A DNA stretch of 64,000 bases from an uncultured Bacteroidales bacterium (lineage in GTDB: Bacteria > Bacteroidota > Bacteroidia > Bacteroidales > Bacteroidaceae): NCBI GenBank assembly GCA_937916465.1, contig CALFTK010000061.1, positions 1-64,000 on the forward strand, read 5' to 3'. A program made the position numbers and the translations under genes. Positions 35,301 through 43,729 of this stretch are shown here, piece by piece (positions within the stretch are counted from its first letter, which is position 1; every line of letters begins with the position of its first letter). The notes beneath the pieces are model-generated. The model was given only the letters and a program-made list of their open reading frames with translations, made no database searches and was not told the origin of the DNA.

Positions 35301-35721
35301 TAACCTGAGTATGATGACTCAGAACGGAATAGATTTGTCTGTCTCCGCAGGCCAAAGTGTTTGGTATAGAGCTTCAGTTAGTGGTAGTACAAAGGTTACT
35401 CTTAAATTAGAGTACTCGTTGGATGGTAAGAACTGGAAGACTGCTACAACTACAACAGATGAATCGGAACCATTCCAGATGGGAGCTACACAATTTGTTT
35501 GGGGACTTGATTCATCGCACAATGGTTTCAATATAGACGATTTGACCTTTACCGGCGTTACATACGATGAAACTGTGACAGGTGTAGGCACTATAGAGGT
35601 GCAAAGTTCAAATGGTGTAGTTTACGATGTTTATGGACGTGCAGTAGGTAGTGCTACCGAAATGGAATCTCTTCCATCCGGAATCTACATTGTTGACGGT
35701 CAGAAGTTCTTTAAAGACTGA
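32359..35721 (+). CDS. GH98 family multi-domain secreted enzyme
   Basis: About 1120 residues from the ATG at 32359 (MRKFALCLCAM); an in-frame start at 32320 lies inside the promoter and is rejected. Signal peptide about 1-26. The GH98 catalytic region follows (about 30-330), with RRPISPEQPMWLIHIDTW, VCDSWLKACAAKNVW, SGGHSRFSDFDL and EQFWGFG, then the GH98 C-terminal region. A CBM35/CBM6-like domain (about 610-740, YEGEFFDYKGG ... VLLDCISV), a beta-sandwich, and a LamG-like domain (about 850-1065) come next. It ends in a short T9SS-like sorting tail (VYDVYGRAVG ... LPSGIYIVDGQ). Known GH98 activities are endo-beta-galactosidase on blood-group glycans and endo-xylanase on decorated xylan; neighbours favour xylan. 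Confidence 0.82.
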   Translation: MRKFALCLCAMFSLLILFTKTSYAAELRRPISPEQPMWLIHIDTWNYPDPERIIELIPDDILPYCVFNISLSASDNVCISGPNVCDSWLKACAAKNVWCTVQCASGGHSRFSDFDLTYYERYFNEYPNFIGWNFAEQFWGFGEDGTPTFPERLALFGEILKICNRYGGYLIVSFTQAEYSADMMPIAYMKRNAIVNEQLTNHPENFICCEKYTMKRGFFEIESNCLGAYLGGYAGQYGIRFDQCGWATSDEDAEPFVTASGAIPIMEHVMLTGETVIDGPELIWQQDTKETNRISTTDGYSRRNWDFFSQFVNINIDEFRKILDGTVRILSREEVIDRTKICVINDLNNGNFDDYTSPASMFHGLYRQDYDGTVDNPIATNIWWMKKTGRYPTFPQVYGLLDETAQKLIGVKKSEYSKRWPTVDAKVAEFNKLFPQEYTGDIYAAHAENTWMTYNPYQYEHTNGTVHTSSKRAKGNIPFLYNTSESISFDYAPYSMAVMKEFSDSILLYMTNYRTTSNGGEYARQTDTVYIYGASEIPELTWKDRAKHTASKVVSQYENGVFKIAVTHNGPVELYIKSSGNAENRLTEWTPANIQVPAAPPVYTGTRQYEGEFFDYKGGASITTNGYYGSYKNYYGQGYMAMGTNSSAMVRDTIYVDKAGIYSIGLRYMAPNNKVTVKTTIGTTSVNMALARTYSTTTWKWSYADFELKEGINVVTIGFAGSPNQVLLDCISVTDTEVQAPKWVSLSLSSLTAPSVQQGAESDYSTIKVLKSGIDSAVTATIDNAAFIVDVRGAKSETTSVDVKLDASMPIGDYEGVLTIVADTIVREIPVVGSITLGIYSVTYDFENEVARTSAKTPPATDVKAGYMNGSTAGVVNYTDNSGHKSKMLKIYSANSSKHATGVLNLAKFTNQATDYSITWRQVITSSNIAHKNGVLLRGNTKVTGNSSKGYTQGIYAGYYISVYNHGTATDIRMYKSTSATNLSMMTQNGIDLSVSAGQSVWYRASVSGSTKVTLKLEYSLDGKNWKTATTTTDESEPFQMGATQFVWGLDSSHNGFNIDDLTFTGVTYDETVTGVGTIEVQSSNGVVYDVYGRAVGSATEMESLPSGIYIVDGQKFFKD

Positions 35722-35729
35722 TAACAGCA

Positions 35730-36629
35730 TTATTGCATAGAGCCAATAAGCAGGAAGATAAGACCTATTAGTACCAGGAGTAAGTCGAAAGCCTTGCTCC
35801 TGAGATTTTTCTCTTTGAACAGCAGTGCACCGCAAAGAAATGATACAATTACGCTGCTGCGTCTTATCATAGATACTATTGATATCATTGAAGCACTCTC
35901 TGTAAGGGCGTAGAAATATGCGTAATCGGCAATGGTAAGAAAAACCGATATAAACAGAATGCTCCATTTCCAACGGAATGGGGTAGAAGTTTTTCTTTTG
36001 GGAAACCATAAGGTAAATAGCACAATTGTCATTAAAACTACCTGGTAGAAGTTGCTCCACGCCTGAACAAACATATTGTTGTGCTGCCCCATCAGATACT
36101 TATCGTATAGTCCGCTTATAGCTCCAAACAGTGTAGATAAAATAAGCAAAAATACCCATTTGTTGTGTTTGAAATCTATTCCTTCCTTTTTACCGCTACG
36201 GCTTAACAGATAGAATGAAATTATAGCTATAAGAACACCAATCCATTGGTATATATTCAGTCTTTCGCCAAATATCAACAGACCTCCCAATAGTACAATA
36301 ATAGGACGGGTTGCATTGATAGGGCCCACCAAAGTAATAGGCAGATGTTTCATACCAAAGTATCCGCATATCCACGAAGCAAGGACGATGCCGGCTTTTA
36401 GCACTACTTGAAGATGAACGTCCCAACCATAAGATGGGACCACAAACAGCGAACCTTCCAATATATTGGTATATCTTGAAAGTAATACAAATGGAAGCAT
36501 AAGAATACTGCAAAGCAATGTATTCATCCAAAGAACAGGAATGACAGCATTATCTTTTACACCATTTTTTTTGCAAACATCATAAAAACCCAAACATAGG
36601 GCTGAAAGCAGTGCTAATGTTACCCACAT
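35730..36629 (-). CDS. EamA/DMT superfamily transporter (first of two)
   Basis: 299 residues with about ten hydrophobic helices, two EamA repeats and the first-repeat end segment PITLVGPINATRPIIVLLGGLLIFGERL that is characteristic of drug/metabolite transporters (quoted here as a guide to positions about 95-122). Substrate unknown; relatives export or import small metabolites or sugars. It converges on GH98 with eight bases between stops and diverges from the CE2 esterase. Confidence 0.85.
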   Translation of the reverse strand: MWVTLALLSALCLGFYDVCKKNGVKDNAVIPVLWMNTLLCSILMLPFVLLSRYTNILEGSLFVVPSYGWDVHLQVVLKAGIVLASWICGYFGMKHLPITLVGPINATRPIIVLLGGLLIFGERLNIYQWIGVLIAIISFYLLSRSGKKEGIDFKHNKWVFLLILSTLFGAISGLYDKYLMGQHNNMFVQAWSNFYQVVLMTIVLFTLWFPKRKTSTPFRWKWSILFISVFLTIADYAYFYALTESASMISIVSMIRRSSVIVSFLCGALLFKEKNLRSKAFDLLLVLIGLIFLLIGSMQ

Positions 36630-36678
36630 ATTGTATTCAATAAATTCGGCTGCAAAGTTATCAGTTTTTATTAATATG

Positions 36679-36708
36679 ATTGACTCTAATTATGTTATAA
36701 TAAATTTG
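36679..36708 (+). promoter_or_regulatory. Promoter of the CE2-GH31-GH74 run
   Basis: ATTG at 36679-36682 and TAAATTTG at 36701-36708 with an 18-base spacer; the -7 box is a full match. The three genes downstream are separated by 10 and about 22 bp, so one promoter may serve all. Confidence 0.5.
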
Positions 36709-36774
36709 CAGTTTAAAAAAAATATTCTAAAATTTGCACATTCGAAAGTTAATTATTTGATATATTGTACGTGT

Positions 36775-37869
36775 ATGAATGTGTTGAAAAAATCGGGATG
36801 TATAGTCCTGTTATTGTTGTTGTTAGCTATTCCAACATGGGCGTCTGTAAGGTATTCTGCAGATAACACACAGATAGTATTTACAGGTAGAGTTGATAAT
36901 TCAAATCCTGCAATCGCTAAATTCGTTTATCCCGGCACTGCAATATATGCAGTGTTTACAGGTAGTTCAATAAAGGCAGTAATGAAACCTGCCGAAGTTT
37001 ATTATATGGTTGAAATAGACAATATCCCTGCATACAAGATAGCAAGTAGTAAAAAAGATTCTATTATGACCATTGCTACCGATTTGCAACCCGGGAAGCA
37101 CACTCTGAAACTGACCTTGGTAAGCGAGGCATACCATCAACGTCCTGAATTTCACGCATTCCTGTTAGATGATGGAGCAAAGTTGACCGGTAAACCTAAA
37201 ATGCCCAAACGCAAGATTGAATTTATAGGAAATTCTATAACTTGCGGTTATGGAGTTGAGGCCGATAATGCCCGCTCCCGTTTTTCTGACAGTAATTCAA
37301 ATCACTATTATTCATATCCGGCTATTGCAGCACGTGCTTTTGGGGCACAGACAATGGTGGTGGCTCGTTCCGGTATAGGTATCTATAGAAATTATAATGG
37401 ACCAAAGAATGGCAGTAAAGATAATATGCGCGACGTATATGAAAACATACTCTATACTGACTATTCCAAAAAATGGGATTTTTCCAAATTCAAGCCCGAT
37501 GTGGTATGTGTGAATCTGGGTACAAATGATACCAGTACAAATCCCTACGATGTTATGCTGATTATAAAAGGCTATAGAGAATTTCTGAAAACGCTGCGTG
37601 GTCACTATCCAAAGGCAAAAATTGTCTTTGTAACAGGCTCTATGCTTAATGATAAATCACTGGAAGATGTTACCACAATTCTAGATTTGGTAGTAGCGGA
37701 AGCCAAAGCAAATGGTGATGACAAGGTCTATAGAATAGATTTAACTCCTTCTGATGGATCGTTGGGGTATGGTGCGGACTGGCATCCCTCTATATCACAG
37801 AATGTGAAGAGTTCTGAAGAGTTTATCACAGCTTTGGAGAGTATTACCGGATGGAAAAGGAAAAAGTAA
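36775..37869 (+). CDS. SGNH-type carbohydrate esterase, CE2 family
   Basis: 364 residues from the ATG at 36775 (MNVLKKSG); the frame is open further upstream, but that part overlaps the promoter. Signal peptide about 1-24 (PTWAS). An N-terminal jelly-roll (about 25-130, VFTGRVDNSNP ... YYMVEIDN) precedes the SGNH hydrolase domain with catalytic Ser in IGNSITCGYG, the NLGTNDT block and the Asp/His pair in GADWHPS. This architecture is that of CE2 enzymes, which deacetylate xylo- and gluco-oligosaccharides. It begins a probable operon with GH31 and GH74. Confidence 0.88.
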   Translation: MNVLKKSGCIVLLLLLLAIPTWASVRYSADNTQIVFTGRVDNSNPAIAKFVYPGTAIYAVFTGSSIKAVMKPAEVYYMVEIDNIPAYKIASSKKDSIMTIATDLQPGKHTLKLTLVSEAYHQRPEFHAFLLDDGAKLTGKPKMPKRKIEFIGNSITCGYGVEADNARSRFSDSNSNHYYSYPAIAARAFGAQTMVVARSGIGIYRNYNGPKNGSKDNMRDVYENILYTDYSKKWDFSKFKPDVVCVNLGTNDTSTNPYDVMLIIKGYREFLKTLRGHYPKAKIVFVTGSMLNDKSLEDVTTILDLVVAEAKANGDDKVYRIDLTPSDGSLGYGADWHPSISQNVKSSEEFITALESITGWKRKK

Positions 37870-37879
37870 CAAGCTAAAT

Positions 37880-40273
37880 ATGTGTATTATGAAAAAGAGA
37901 GTGTTTTTATTAACTTTTATGATGATGCTGATAGCAGGTGCTGTAAATGCAGGCCCTGTAATTGTTGGCGGAACATCGTATTTGATGAATCAGGCGGTAG
38001 ATGTGAGCTCTGATTTTCATGATTTGGCAAATACCTATTTTTTTGCTGATAAGTTGGCCGATTTTGATGCTGCCAGCGGTGAAGGAACAGTACGTTGGAA
38101 ACGTTATCGACTTACTCCACGACAGGCTTTTAATACAAATGGAATGCAACCTCAGCAGCTTAGAATGCTGGATTTTCCAACTCCTGCATACGATAACGAT
38201 CCTGAACTGAAGTTTTCAATAGATTTTGTTACTCCACGTACTGTACGTATTCGTATGTTGACTACTCCGGTGGAACCAAAACCGGAAACAGACGAAGTTA
38301 TGTTGGTGGCAGAGCCCGGCAAAGATAACAGTTGGAAAATGAGGGAGGTAGAAAATAGTGTTGTCTATACCAGTCAGTATGGTGTGGTGGAGATTCAGAA
38401 GAATCCTTGGCGTATAGTTTTGAAAGACACTAAAGGACGTGTTTTGACTCAGACTGCGGCATATATAGATTCAGATTCTTCACAAGTTAAGTTTACTCCA
38501 TTCAGTTTTGTCAAGAAAGGATCAGATAATTCACGTTTGATAAATCCTGTGTTTACGCTCGCTGCCGATGAGATGATATTTGGTTGTGGTGAATCTGCAA
38601 CCTCACTGAATAAGGTGGGCCAGAAGGTAAATCTCTTTGTTACCGACCCACAAGGTCCTGAAACAGATCAGATGTACAAACCTATACCATTCTTTATGAG
38701 TAATAGAGGTTATGGTATGTTTATGCATACTTCTGCACCGGTTACTTGCGATTTTGGCGCTACATACATAGGACTTAACAAACTCTTTATGGGTGATGAA
38801 AATTTAGACCTTTTCATCTTCTTTGGTGAACCGGCAACCATTCTGGATGAATATACCAATTTGGTTGGCAAACCGGCAATGCCTCCATTGTGGTCTTTTG
38901 GTACTTGGATGAGCCGTATTACATATTTTTCTCAGGAAGAGGGTTACGAGGTGGCCAAAAATATTCGCGAAGGTCAATATCCATGTGATGTGATTCATTT
39001 TGATACTGGTTGGTTTGAAACCGATTGGCAGTGTGACTATAAGTTTTCAAGCCGTTTTAGTGATGCTGCTAAGATGATTGATGATCTTAAGAAAGATGGT
39101 TTCCATATTTCATTATGGCAGTTACCATATTTTACCCCAAAGAATTCATATTTTCAGGAACTTATAGACAATGATATGTATGTGAAGAATGGTAAGGGCG
39201 GTCTTCCATACGAAGATGTTTGTCTTGATTTCTCTAATCCAGCAACTGTTGAATGGTATCAGTCAAAGCTTGCCGGATTGTTGGAATTGGGTGTTGGTGC
39301 TATTAAGGTTGACTTTGGCGAAGCTGCACCTTTAGATGGTATCTATGCTTCCGGCAAAAGTGGTTGGTATGAGCACAATCTCTATCCTTTGCGTTATAAC
39401 AAGGCTGTTCAGGAAATCACTAAAGAGGTAACAGGTGACAATATTATGTGGGCCCGCTCTGCTTGGGCAGGTTCTCAGCGTTATCCATTGCATTGGGGTG
39501 GTGATGCAGCTACTACAAATACCGGTATGTTAGGTACACTGCGTGCAGGATTGTCATTTGGTCTTTCCGGTTTTGCTTTCTGGAGCCACGATATGGGTGG
39601 TTTTGTTAAATCTACTCCAGAGGATTTGTATTGTCGATGGATTCCATTCGGTTTCTTGACATCTCATACAAGAGCACATGGCGCACCTCCAACAGAGCCT
39701 TGGTTATACGAAAGTGAAAGAGTACAGAATACTTTCCGCCTAAGTGCTGAAATGAAGTATAAGCTTATGCCATACGTTTATGCACAGGCTAAAGAGTGTA
39801 CCGAAAAGGGACTCTCAATGACAAGACCTCTGTTTATGGAGTTTCCTAATGATCCTGCTTCTTGGAGAGTAGAGACAGAATATATGTTTGGATCTCAAAT
39901 TTTGGTTGCACCTTTGATGGAAACCGGTATTACAGAGCGTGAAGTGTATCTGCCGGAAGGAAAATGGATAGATTATCAGACAGGTAAGGTTTATGAACAC
40001 GGATGGCAGACAATTGTTGCCGATGGTGAATTGCCAATTATTATGTTGGTTCGCGACGGTTCTGTTCTTCCGCACGTTGAACTTGCACAGTCAACCAAGG
40101 ATATTAATTGGAATAAGATAGAACTGAAGGTTTATTCTGTAGATGAAAAGCAGGCATCCGGTCTTATCTGTTTGCCTTCAGACAATATTCTACAGCCTGT
40201 GAAGGTTGATTGCACAGCAGAACCTAAAGTATTGACCAAAGCTAAAGGAACCAGACTACACCTTTCAAAGTAA
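37880..40273 (+). CDS. GH31 family alpha-glycosidase (probable alpha-xylosidase)
   Basis: 797 residues (or 794 from the ATG at 37889), signal peptide about 1-23 (GAVNAG). An N-terminal beta-sandwich is followed by the (beta/alpha)8 barrel, with the nucleophile Asp in GAIKVDFGEAAP and the acid/base region in WARSAWAGSQRYPLHWGGDA. The KVDFGE form and the FWSHDMGGF loop are common in alpha-xylosidases acting on xyloglucan oligosaccharides. The gene lies between a CE2 esterase and a GH74 xyloglucanase in a tight run, consistent with removing xylosyl branches. Specificity is inferred from motif form and context. Confidence 0.88.
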   Translation: MCIMKKRVFLLTFMMMLIAGAVNAGPVIVGGTSYLMNQAVDVSSDFHDLANTYFFADKLADFDAASGEGTVRWKRYRLTPRQAFNTNGMQPQQLRMLDFPTPAYDNDPELKFSIDFVTPRTVRIRMLTTPVEPKPETDEVMLVAEPGKDNSWKMREVENSVVYTSQYGVVEIQKNPWRIVLKDTKGRVLTQTAAYIDSDSSQVKFTPFSFVKKGSDNSRLINPVFTLAADEMIFGCGESATSLNKVGQKVNLFVTDPQGPETDQMYKPIPFFMSNRGYGMFMHTSAPVTCDFGATYIGLNKLFMGDENLDLFIFFGEPATILDEYTNLVGKPAMPPLWSFGTWMSRITYFSQEEGYEVAKNIREGQYPCDVIHFDTGWFETDWQCDYKFSSRFSDAAKMIDDLKKDGFHISLWQLPYFTPKNSYFQELIDNDMYVKNGKGGLPYEDVCLDFSNPATVEWYQSKLAGLLELGVGAIKVDFGEAAPLDGIYASGKSGWYEHNLYPLRYNKAVQEITKEVTGDNIMWARSAWAGSQRYPLHWGGDAATTNTGMLGTLRAGLSFGLSGFAFWSHDMGGFVKSTPEDLYCRWIPFGFLTSHTRAHGAPPTEPWLYESERVQNTFRLSAEMKYKLMPYVYAQAKECTEKGLSMTRPLFMEFPNDPASWRVETEYMFGSQILVAPLMETGITEREVYLPEGKWIDYQTGKVYEHGWQTIVADGELPIIMLVRDGSVLPHVELAQSTKDINWNKIELKVYSVDEKQASGLICLPSDNILQPVKVDCTAEPKVLTKAKGTRLHLSK

Positions 40274-40295
40274 TAGATTGTATATGGTTATGTGT

Positions 40296-42599
40296 ATGAA
40301 AAACTTATTGAAAAATATAACAGGTATAATGGGGACAGTTACACTATTACCCCTGTTGTGTGGCTGTGAAAATAAAAATGTAAGCACACTTCCTGTAGCA
40401 CAGGAGAGTTATGAATGGAAGAATGTACAAATAGTGGGAGGAGGTTTTTGTGATGGAATTATTTTTCATCCAAATGCTAAAGATGTAAGATATGCACGTA
40501 CTGACATGGGAGGTGCCTATCGCTGGGATAAAAAGGCAAACAGATGGGTGCCTATGTTGGACTTTATTGGCTATGAAGATAACAATCTTGTAGGTGTAGA
40601 GAGTGTTGCGGTAGATCCAAATGATAAGAAGACAGTATATCTGTCTTGTGGTACATATACCAATTCCGGTAATGGTGCTATCCTCTATTCACATGATGGA
40701 GGAAAGACTTTGCATCGTACTGATGTTCCTTTTGCAATGGGCGGAAACGAAAATGGACGTGGTAATGGTGAACGTATGATGGTCGATCCCAATAATTCGA
40801 ATGTCATCTATGTGGGCACTCGCAAAGCCGGATTGTGGAAGAGTACAGATAAAGCTCGTTCTTGGTTACAGGTCGAATCATTTATGCAGGCAATAAACAG
40901 AGCCGATTCTATAGATGCAACCAATGCAACGGAAGAGAGCCAAACTGTGAATCAACAGAATAACAGAATGTTTAGAGATATTCGTCGCAATGCAGGTTGT
41001 GGTGTGGTTTTTGTGTTGTTTGATGAAGAATCCAAATCCAGATATGGTTCACAGACAATATTTGTAGGCTATTCCAGAATGAATAAGGCGAATATGTTTG
41101 TATCTTATAATGGTGGAGAAAGTTGGGAAGAGATGCCTGGCTCTCCAAGACAATATATGCCTAACCACGCAGTTATGTCAACTGACAGAAAAATGTATGT
41201 CAGCTATGGTACTAACCCCGGTCCTAATCAGATGACCGATGGAGGTGTTTGGGTTTATGACCTTGATAAGAAGAACTGGATCGAAATTACACCTGATAAA
41301 CCTACTGCAGAACGTAGATTCGGTTATGCTTCAGTTTCTGTTGATAAGAATAATCCAAAGCATATTATAGCAAGTTCGTTTGGTCGTCCATATACTAATG
41401 GTGCCGGTGATGAAGTGTTTCGTTCTACTGACGGTGGTAAAAGCTGGAAAGGCGTATTTACAAATGGTGGACAATATGATGAATCTAAGGCTCCGTATGT
41501 TATAAATACAGGTATCCATTGGCTCTTTGATATTGAAATTGACCCATATAATTCGGATCACGCCATGTTTACTACCGGCTATGGTGGTTGGGAAACTTTC
41601 AATCTGTCGGATATGGATAATAATGAGCCTACTTTGTGGACTGTAATGAGTACAGGTATAGAAGAGACTGTGCCATTGGAACTATATAGCCCAAACAAAG
41701 GAGCATGGCTTATTACCGGTATAGGTGATTATGGTGGCTTTACCCATTGGGATCTGGATAAACCGGCCGATGATTCGCATTACGACCCACGCTTTGGTAA
41801 TACAAATGGTGTTACAGGCGCAGAACTGAAACCGGAACTGGTAGTAAGAGTGGGTACAGTACATGGTGGGTATAAAGGTAAGACTTTGTCATATTCGTTA
41901 GATGGTGGCAACACCTGGCTTGAACCTGAAACAGTTCCTGATGAGCGTGGAAGAAACGGTCATATAGCTGTATCTTCCGGCGGCGAAGTGTGGGTATGGA
42001 CACCCGACAGAATGCCTGTTTATTACACTGATGATATGGGCGCAACCTGGAATAAAAGTGAAGGTATAGAGGCCGGTATTCGTGTTATAGCTGATCGTGT
42101 AAATCCAAAGCGTTTTTATGCATTGAGCATAAGTAAGGGGCTGCTGTATGAAAGTTGCGATGGGGCAAAAACATTTACTTCGCGTCCTATTGGCTTTTCC
42201 GGCAATGGCGGATTCCGAGGAGATGGTCGTGGAGGGCAGGACAGAGTCTATGCAACGCCGGGACGAGAGGGTGATTTATGGATAGCTGCATATCATGGAT
42301 TATACCGTGCTGTAGATGGCGTGAATTTTGCTCAGCAGGAATTGGTTACAGAGATGCACGGATTTGGTTTTGGTGCTCCTGCACCGGATTCAGATTATCC
42401 TTCACTGTATATGGTTGGTGTGGTCAATGGTGTGCGTGGTTTCTTCCGTTCTGACGACGCGGCAGCGAGTTGGGTACGAATCAACGATGATGATCATCAG
42501 TATGGTCTGGTGTTACATATTACCGGCGATCCAAAGAAATATGGTCGTGTATATGTAGGAACACACGGACGTGGCGCTTTATATGCCGATCCTAAATAA
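40296..42599 (+). CDS. GH74 family xyloglucanase, lipoprotein
   Basis: About 767 residues from the ATG at 40296 (MKNLLKN); upstream in-frame ATGs at 40278 and 40290 are alternatives. A lipobox (LLCGC) near residue 24 predicts a lipid anchor. Two seven-bladed propellers of BNR-like repeats fill the rest: YSHDGGKT, KSTDKARSW, YNGGESW, RSTDGGKSW, YSLDGGNTW, YTDDMGATW and RSDDAAASW. The opening block GGGFCDGIIFHPN followed by YARTDMGGAYRW, which contains the presumed catalytic base Asp, is diagnostic of GH74. Action: endo- or reducing-end cleavage of the xyloglucan backbone at the cell surface. Third gene of the CE2-GH31-GH74 run. Confidence 0.92.
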   Translation: MKNLLKNITGIMGTVTLLPLLCGCENKNVSTLPVAQESYEWKNVQIVGGGFCDGIIFHPNAKDVRYARTDMGGAYRWDKKANRWVPMLDFIGYEDNNLVGVESVAVDPNDKKTVYLSCGTYTNSGNGAILYSHDGGKTLHRTDVPFAMGGNENGRGNGERMMVDPNNSNVIYVGTRKAGLWKSTDKARSWLQVESFMQAINRADSIDATNATEESQTVNQQNNRMFRDIRRNAGCGVVFVLFDEESKSRYGSQTIFVGYSRMNKANMFVSYNGGESWEEMPGSPRQYMPNHAVMSTDRKMYVSYGTNPGPNQMTDGGVWVYDLDKKNWIEITPDKPTAERRFGYASVSVDKNNPKHIIASSFGRPYTNGAGDEVFRSTDGGKSWKGVFTNGGQYDESKAPYVINTGIHWLFDIEIDPYNSDHAMFTTGYGGWETFNLSDMDNNEPTLWTVMSTGIEETVPLELYSPNKGAWLITGIGDYGGFTHWDLDKPADDSHYDPRFGNTNGVTGAELKPELVVRVGTVHGGYKGKTLSYSLDGGNTWLEPETVPDERGRNGHIAVSSGGEVWVWTPDRMPVYYTDDMGATWNKSEGIEAGIRVIADRVNPKRFYALSISKGLLYESCDGAKTFTSRPIGFSGNGGFRGDGRGGQDRVYATPGREGDLWIAAYHGLYRAVDGVNFAQQELVTEMHGFGFGAPAPDSDYPSLYMVGVVNGVRGFFRSDDAAASWVRINDDDHQYGLVLHITGDPKKYGRVYVGTHGRGALYADPK

Positions 42600-42622
42600 G
42601 ATTTTTTAGCGTTATGCTCTAT

Positions 42623-42659
42623 ATAGACGGGGTGGTGTTCAGTGCACTGCTCCGTCTAT
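42623..42659. terminator. Hairpin between GH74 and the second DMT transporter
   Basis: Stem atagacgg / ccgtctat (8 bp, long loop) between convergent genes, overlapping the transporter stop codon on the minus strand. The T-run is short (ctttt). Confidence 0.5.
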
Positions 42660-43579
42660 CTTTTCCCCGATAATATTACACCTATCAATATGAGAGCACA
42701 TCCAATAGCGGCTATTGGGGTGACATGTTCGTTTAGTACTATTATGGAACCAACAAGAGTAAATATTGGATTTAAGTAAACGTAATTAGTTGATGTAACA
42801 TTTCCCAGTCTCTCCATCACCTTGTTCCAAAGTACAAAACAGAAAAGTGAGGCAACTATTCCTAAAAACAGTAGGTTGAATATTACTTCATTATTGGCAA
42901 ATATATCTTTGTTTAGTGCAGCAAATTCTACATGTGCAAAGGGTAATATAGTTATCAGTCCCCAGAAAAAGACCTTGCGTGTGGCAAATATCACTCCATA
43001 CTTTTTTGAATGGTGAACCATAAACATACTATAGATGCCCCAACATAATGCGGCTAGAAATGCCAAAATATCGCCTTTGGGTGATAATTCAAATTTGTAA
43101 CCATTAAAGAGCATTAAAGCCATTCCCACCATGGCAAATATGGTTCCGGAGATTATCCATATATTAAGTTTGACATCTTCTAAACTATTTGAATGACGGA
43201 ATCTTTTAAACTTCTTAGCAGTCAGTGTAAGTAATACTGTTATAAGTGGAGCGCAGCATACAATAAAGGAGGCATTGCAGGCCTGAGTGTGCATTAAGGC
43301 TGTGTTTTCGGTGTAAAAGTACATAGATCCACCTGTTATACCTAAAAGTATAAAAAGTAATTCGTCCATAAAACTTTTGCTGAATAGCTTTCTGGTATTT
43401 TTGCTCTTTAAACATAGTAGCCAGATGCCAATATATGCCATTGTGAATCTTATAACGAAAATAACAGATGGTGTCAAATTGTTGCTAAGTAAAATTTTAG
43501 TGGAAATGAACGTTGTACCCCAAATGCCGACAACCACTAATGCCAGAAGATGAAAAAATAACTTGTTACCCTGTTTCAT
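42656..43579 (-). CDS. EamA/DMT superfamily transporter (second of two)
   Basis: 307 residues, about ten TM helices in two EamA repeats; the first repeat has WGTTFISTKILL and the end of the second has VYLNPIFTLVGSIIVLNEHVTPIAAIG (positions about 268-294). This is the RhaT/YdcZ-like exporter-importer superfamily; substrate unknown. Sequence differs clearly from the transporter at 36 kb, so they are not recent duplicates. Convergent with GH74, divergent from the second GH9. Confidence 0.88.
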   Translation of the reverse strand: MKQGNKLFFHLLALVVVGIWGTTFISTKILLSNNLTPSVIFVIRFTMAYIGIWLLCLKSKNTRKLFSKSFMDELLFILLGITGGSMYFYTENTALMHTQACNASFIVCCAPLITVLLTLTAKKFKRFRHSNSLEDVKLNIWIISGTIFAMVGMALMLFNGYKFELSPKGDILAFLAALCWGIYSMFMVHHSKKYGVIFATRKVFFWGLITILPFAHVEFAALNKDIFANNEVIFNLLFLGIVASLFCFVLWNKVMERLGNVTSTNYVYLNPIFTLVGSIIVLNEHVTPIAAIGCALILIGVILSGKR

Positions 43580-43644
43580 ACGGGCGACAAAGTTACGTAT
43601 TGTGGCTAATTATTCACTCTTTATAAAAGATTTTTCTTGAAAAA

Positions 43645-43677
43645 TTTAAGACTTTACCAATAACATTACTATTTTTG
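43645..43677 (+). promoter_or_regulatory. Promoter of the second GH9 gene
   Basis: TTTA at 43645-43648 and TATTTTTG at 43670-43677 with a 21-base spacer; the -7 box fits exactly and the -33 has one mismatch. Confidence 0.5.
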
Positions 43678-43729
43678 TAAGGTTATAATGTAACTATATC
43701 AAATACTAATCAAATATATTAACAAAACA

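Noticed and set aside
36631..36774. Upstream extension of the CE2 gene
   Set aside because: It overlaps the promoter and lacks a signal peptide at its start, whereas the ATG at 36775 begins one.
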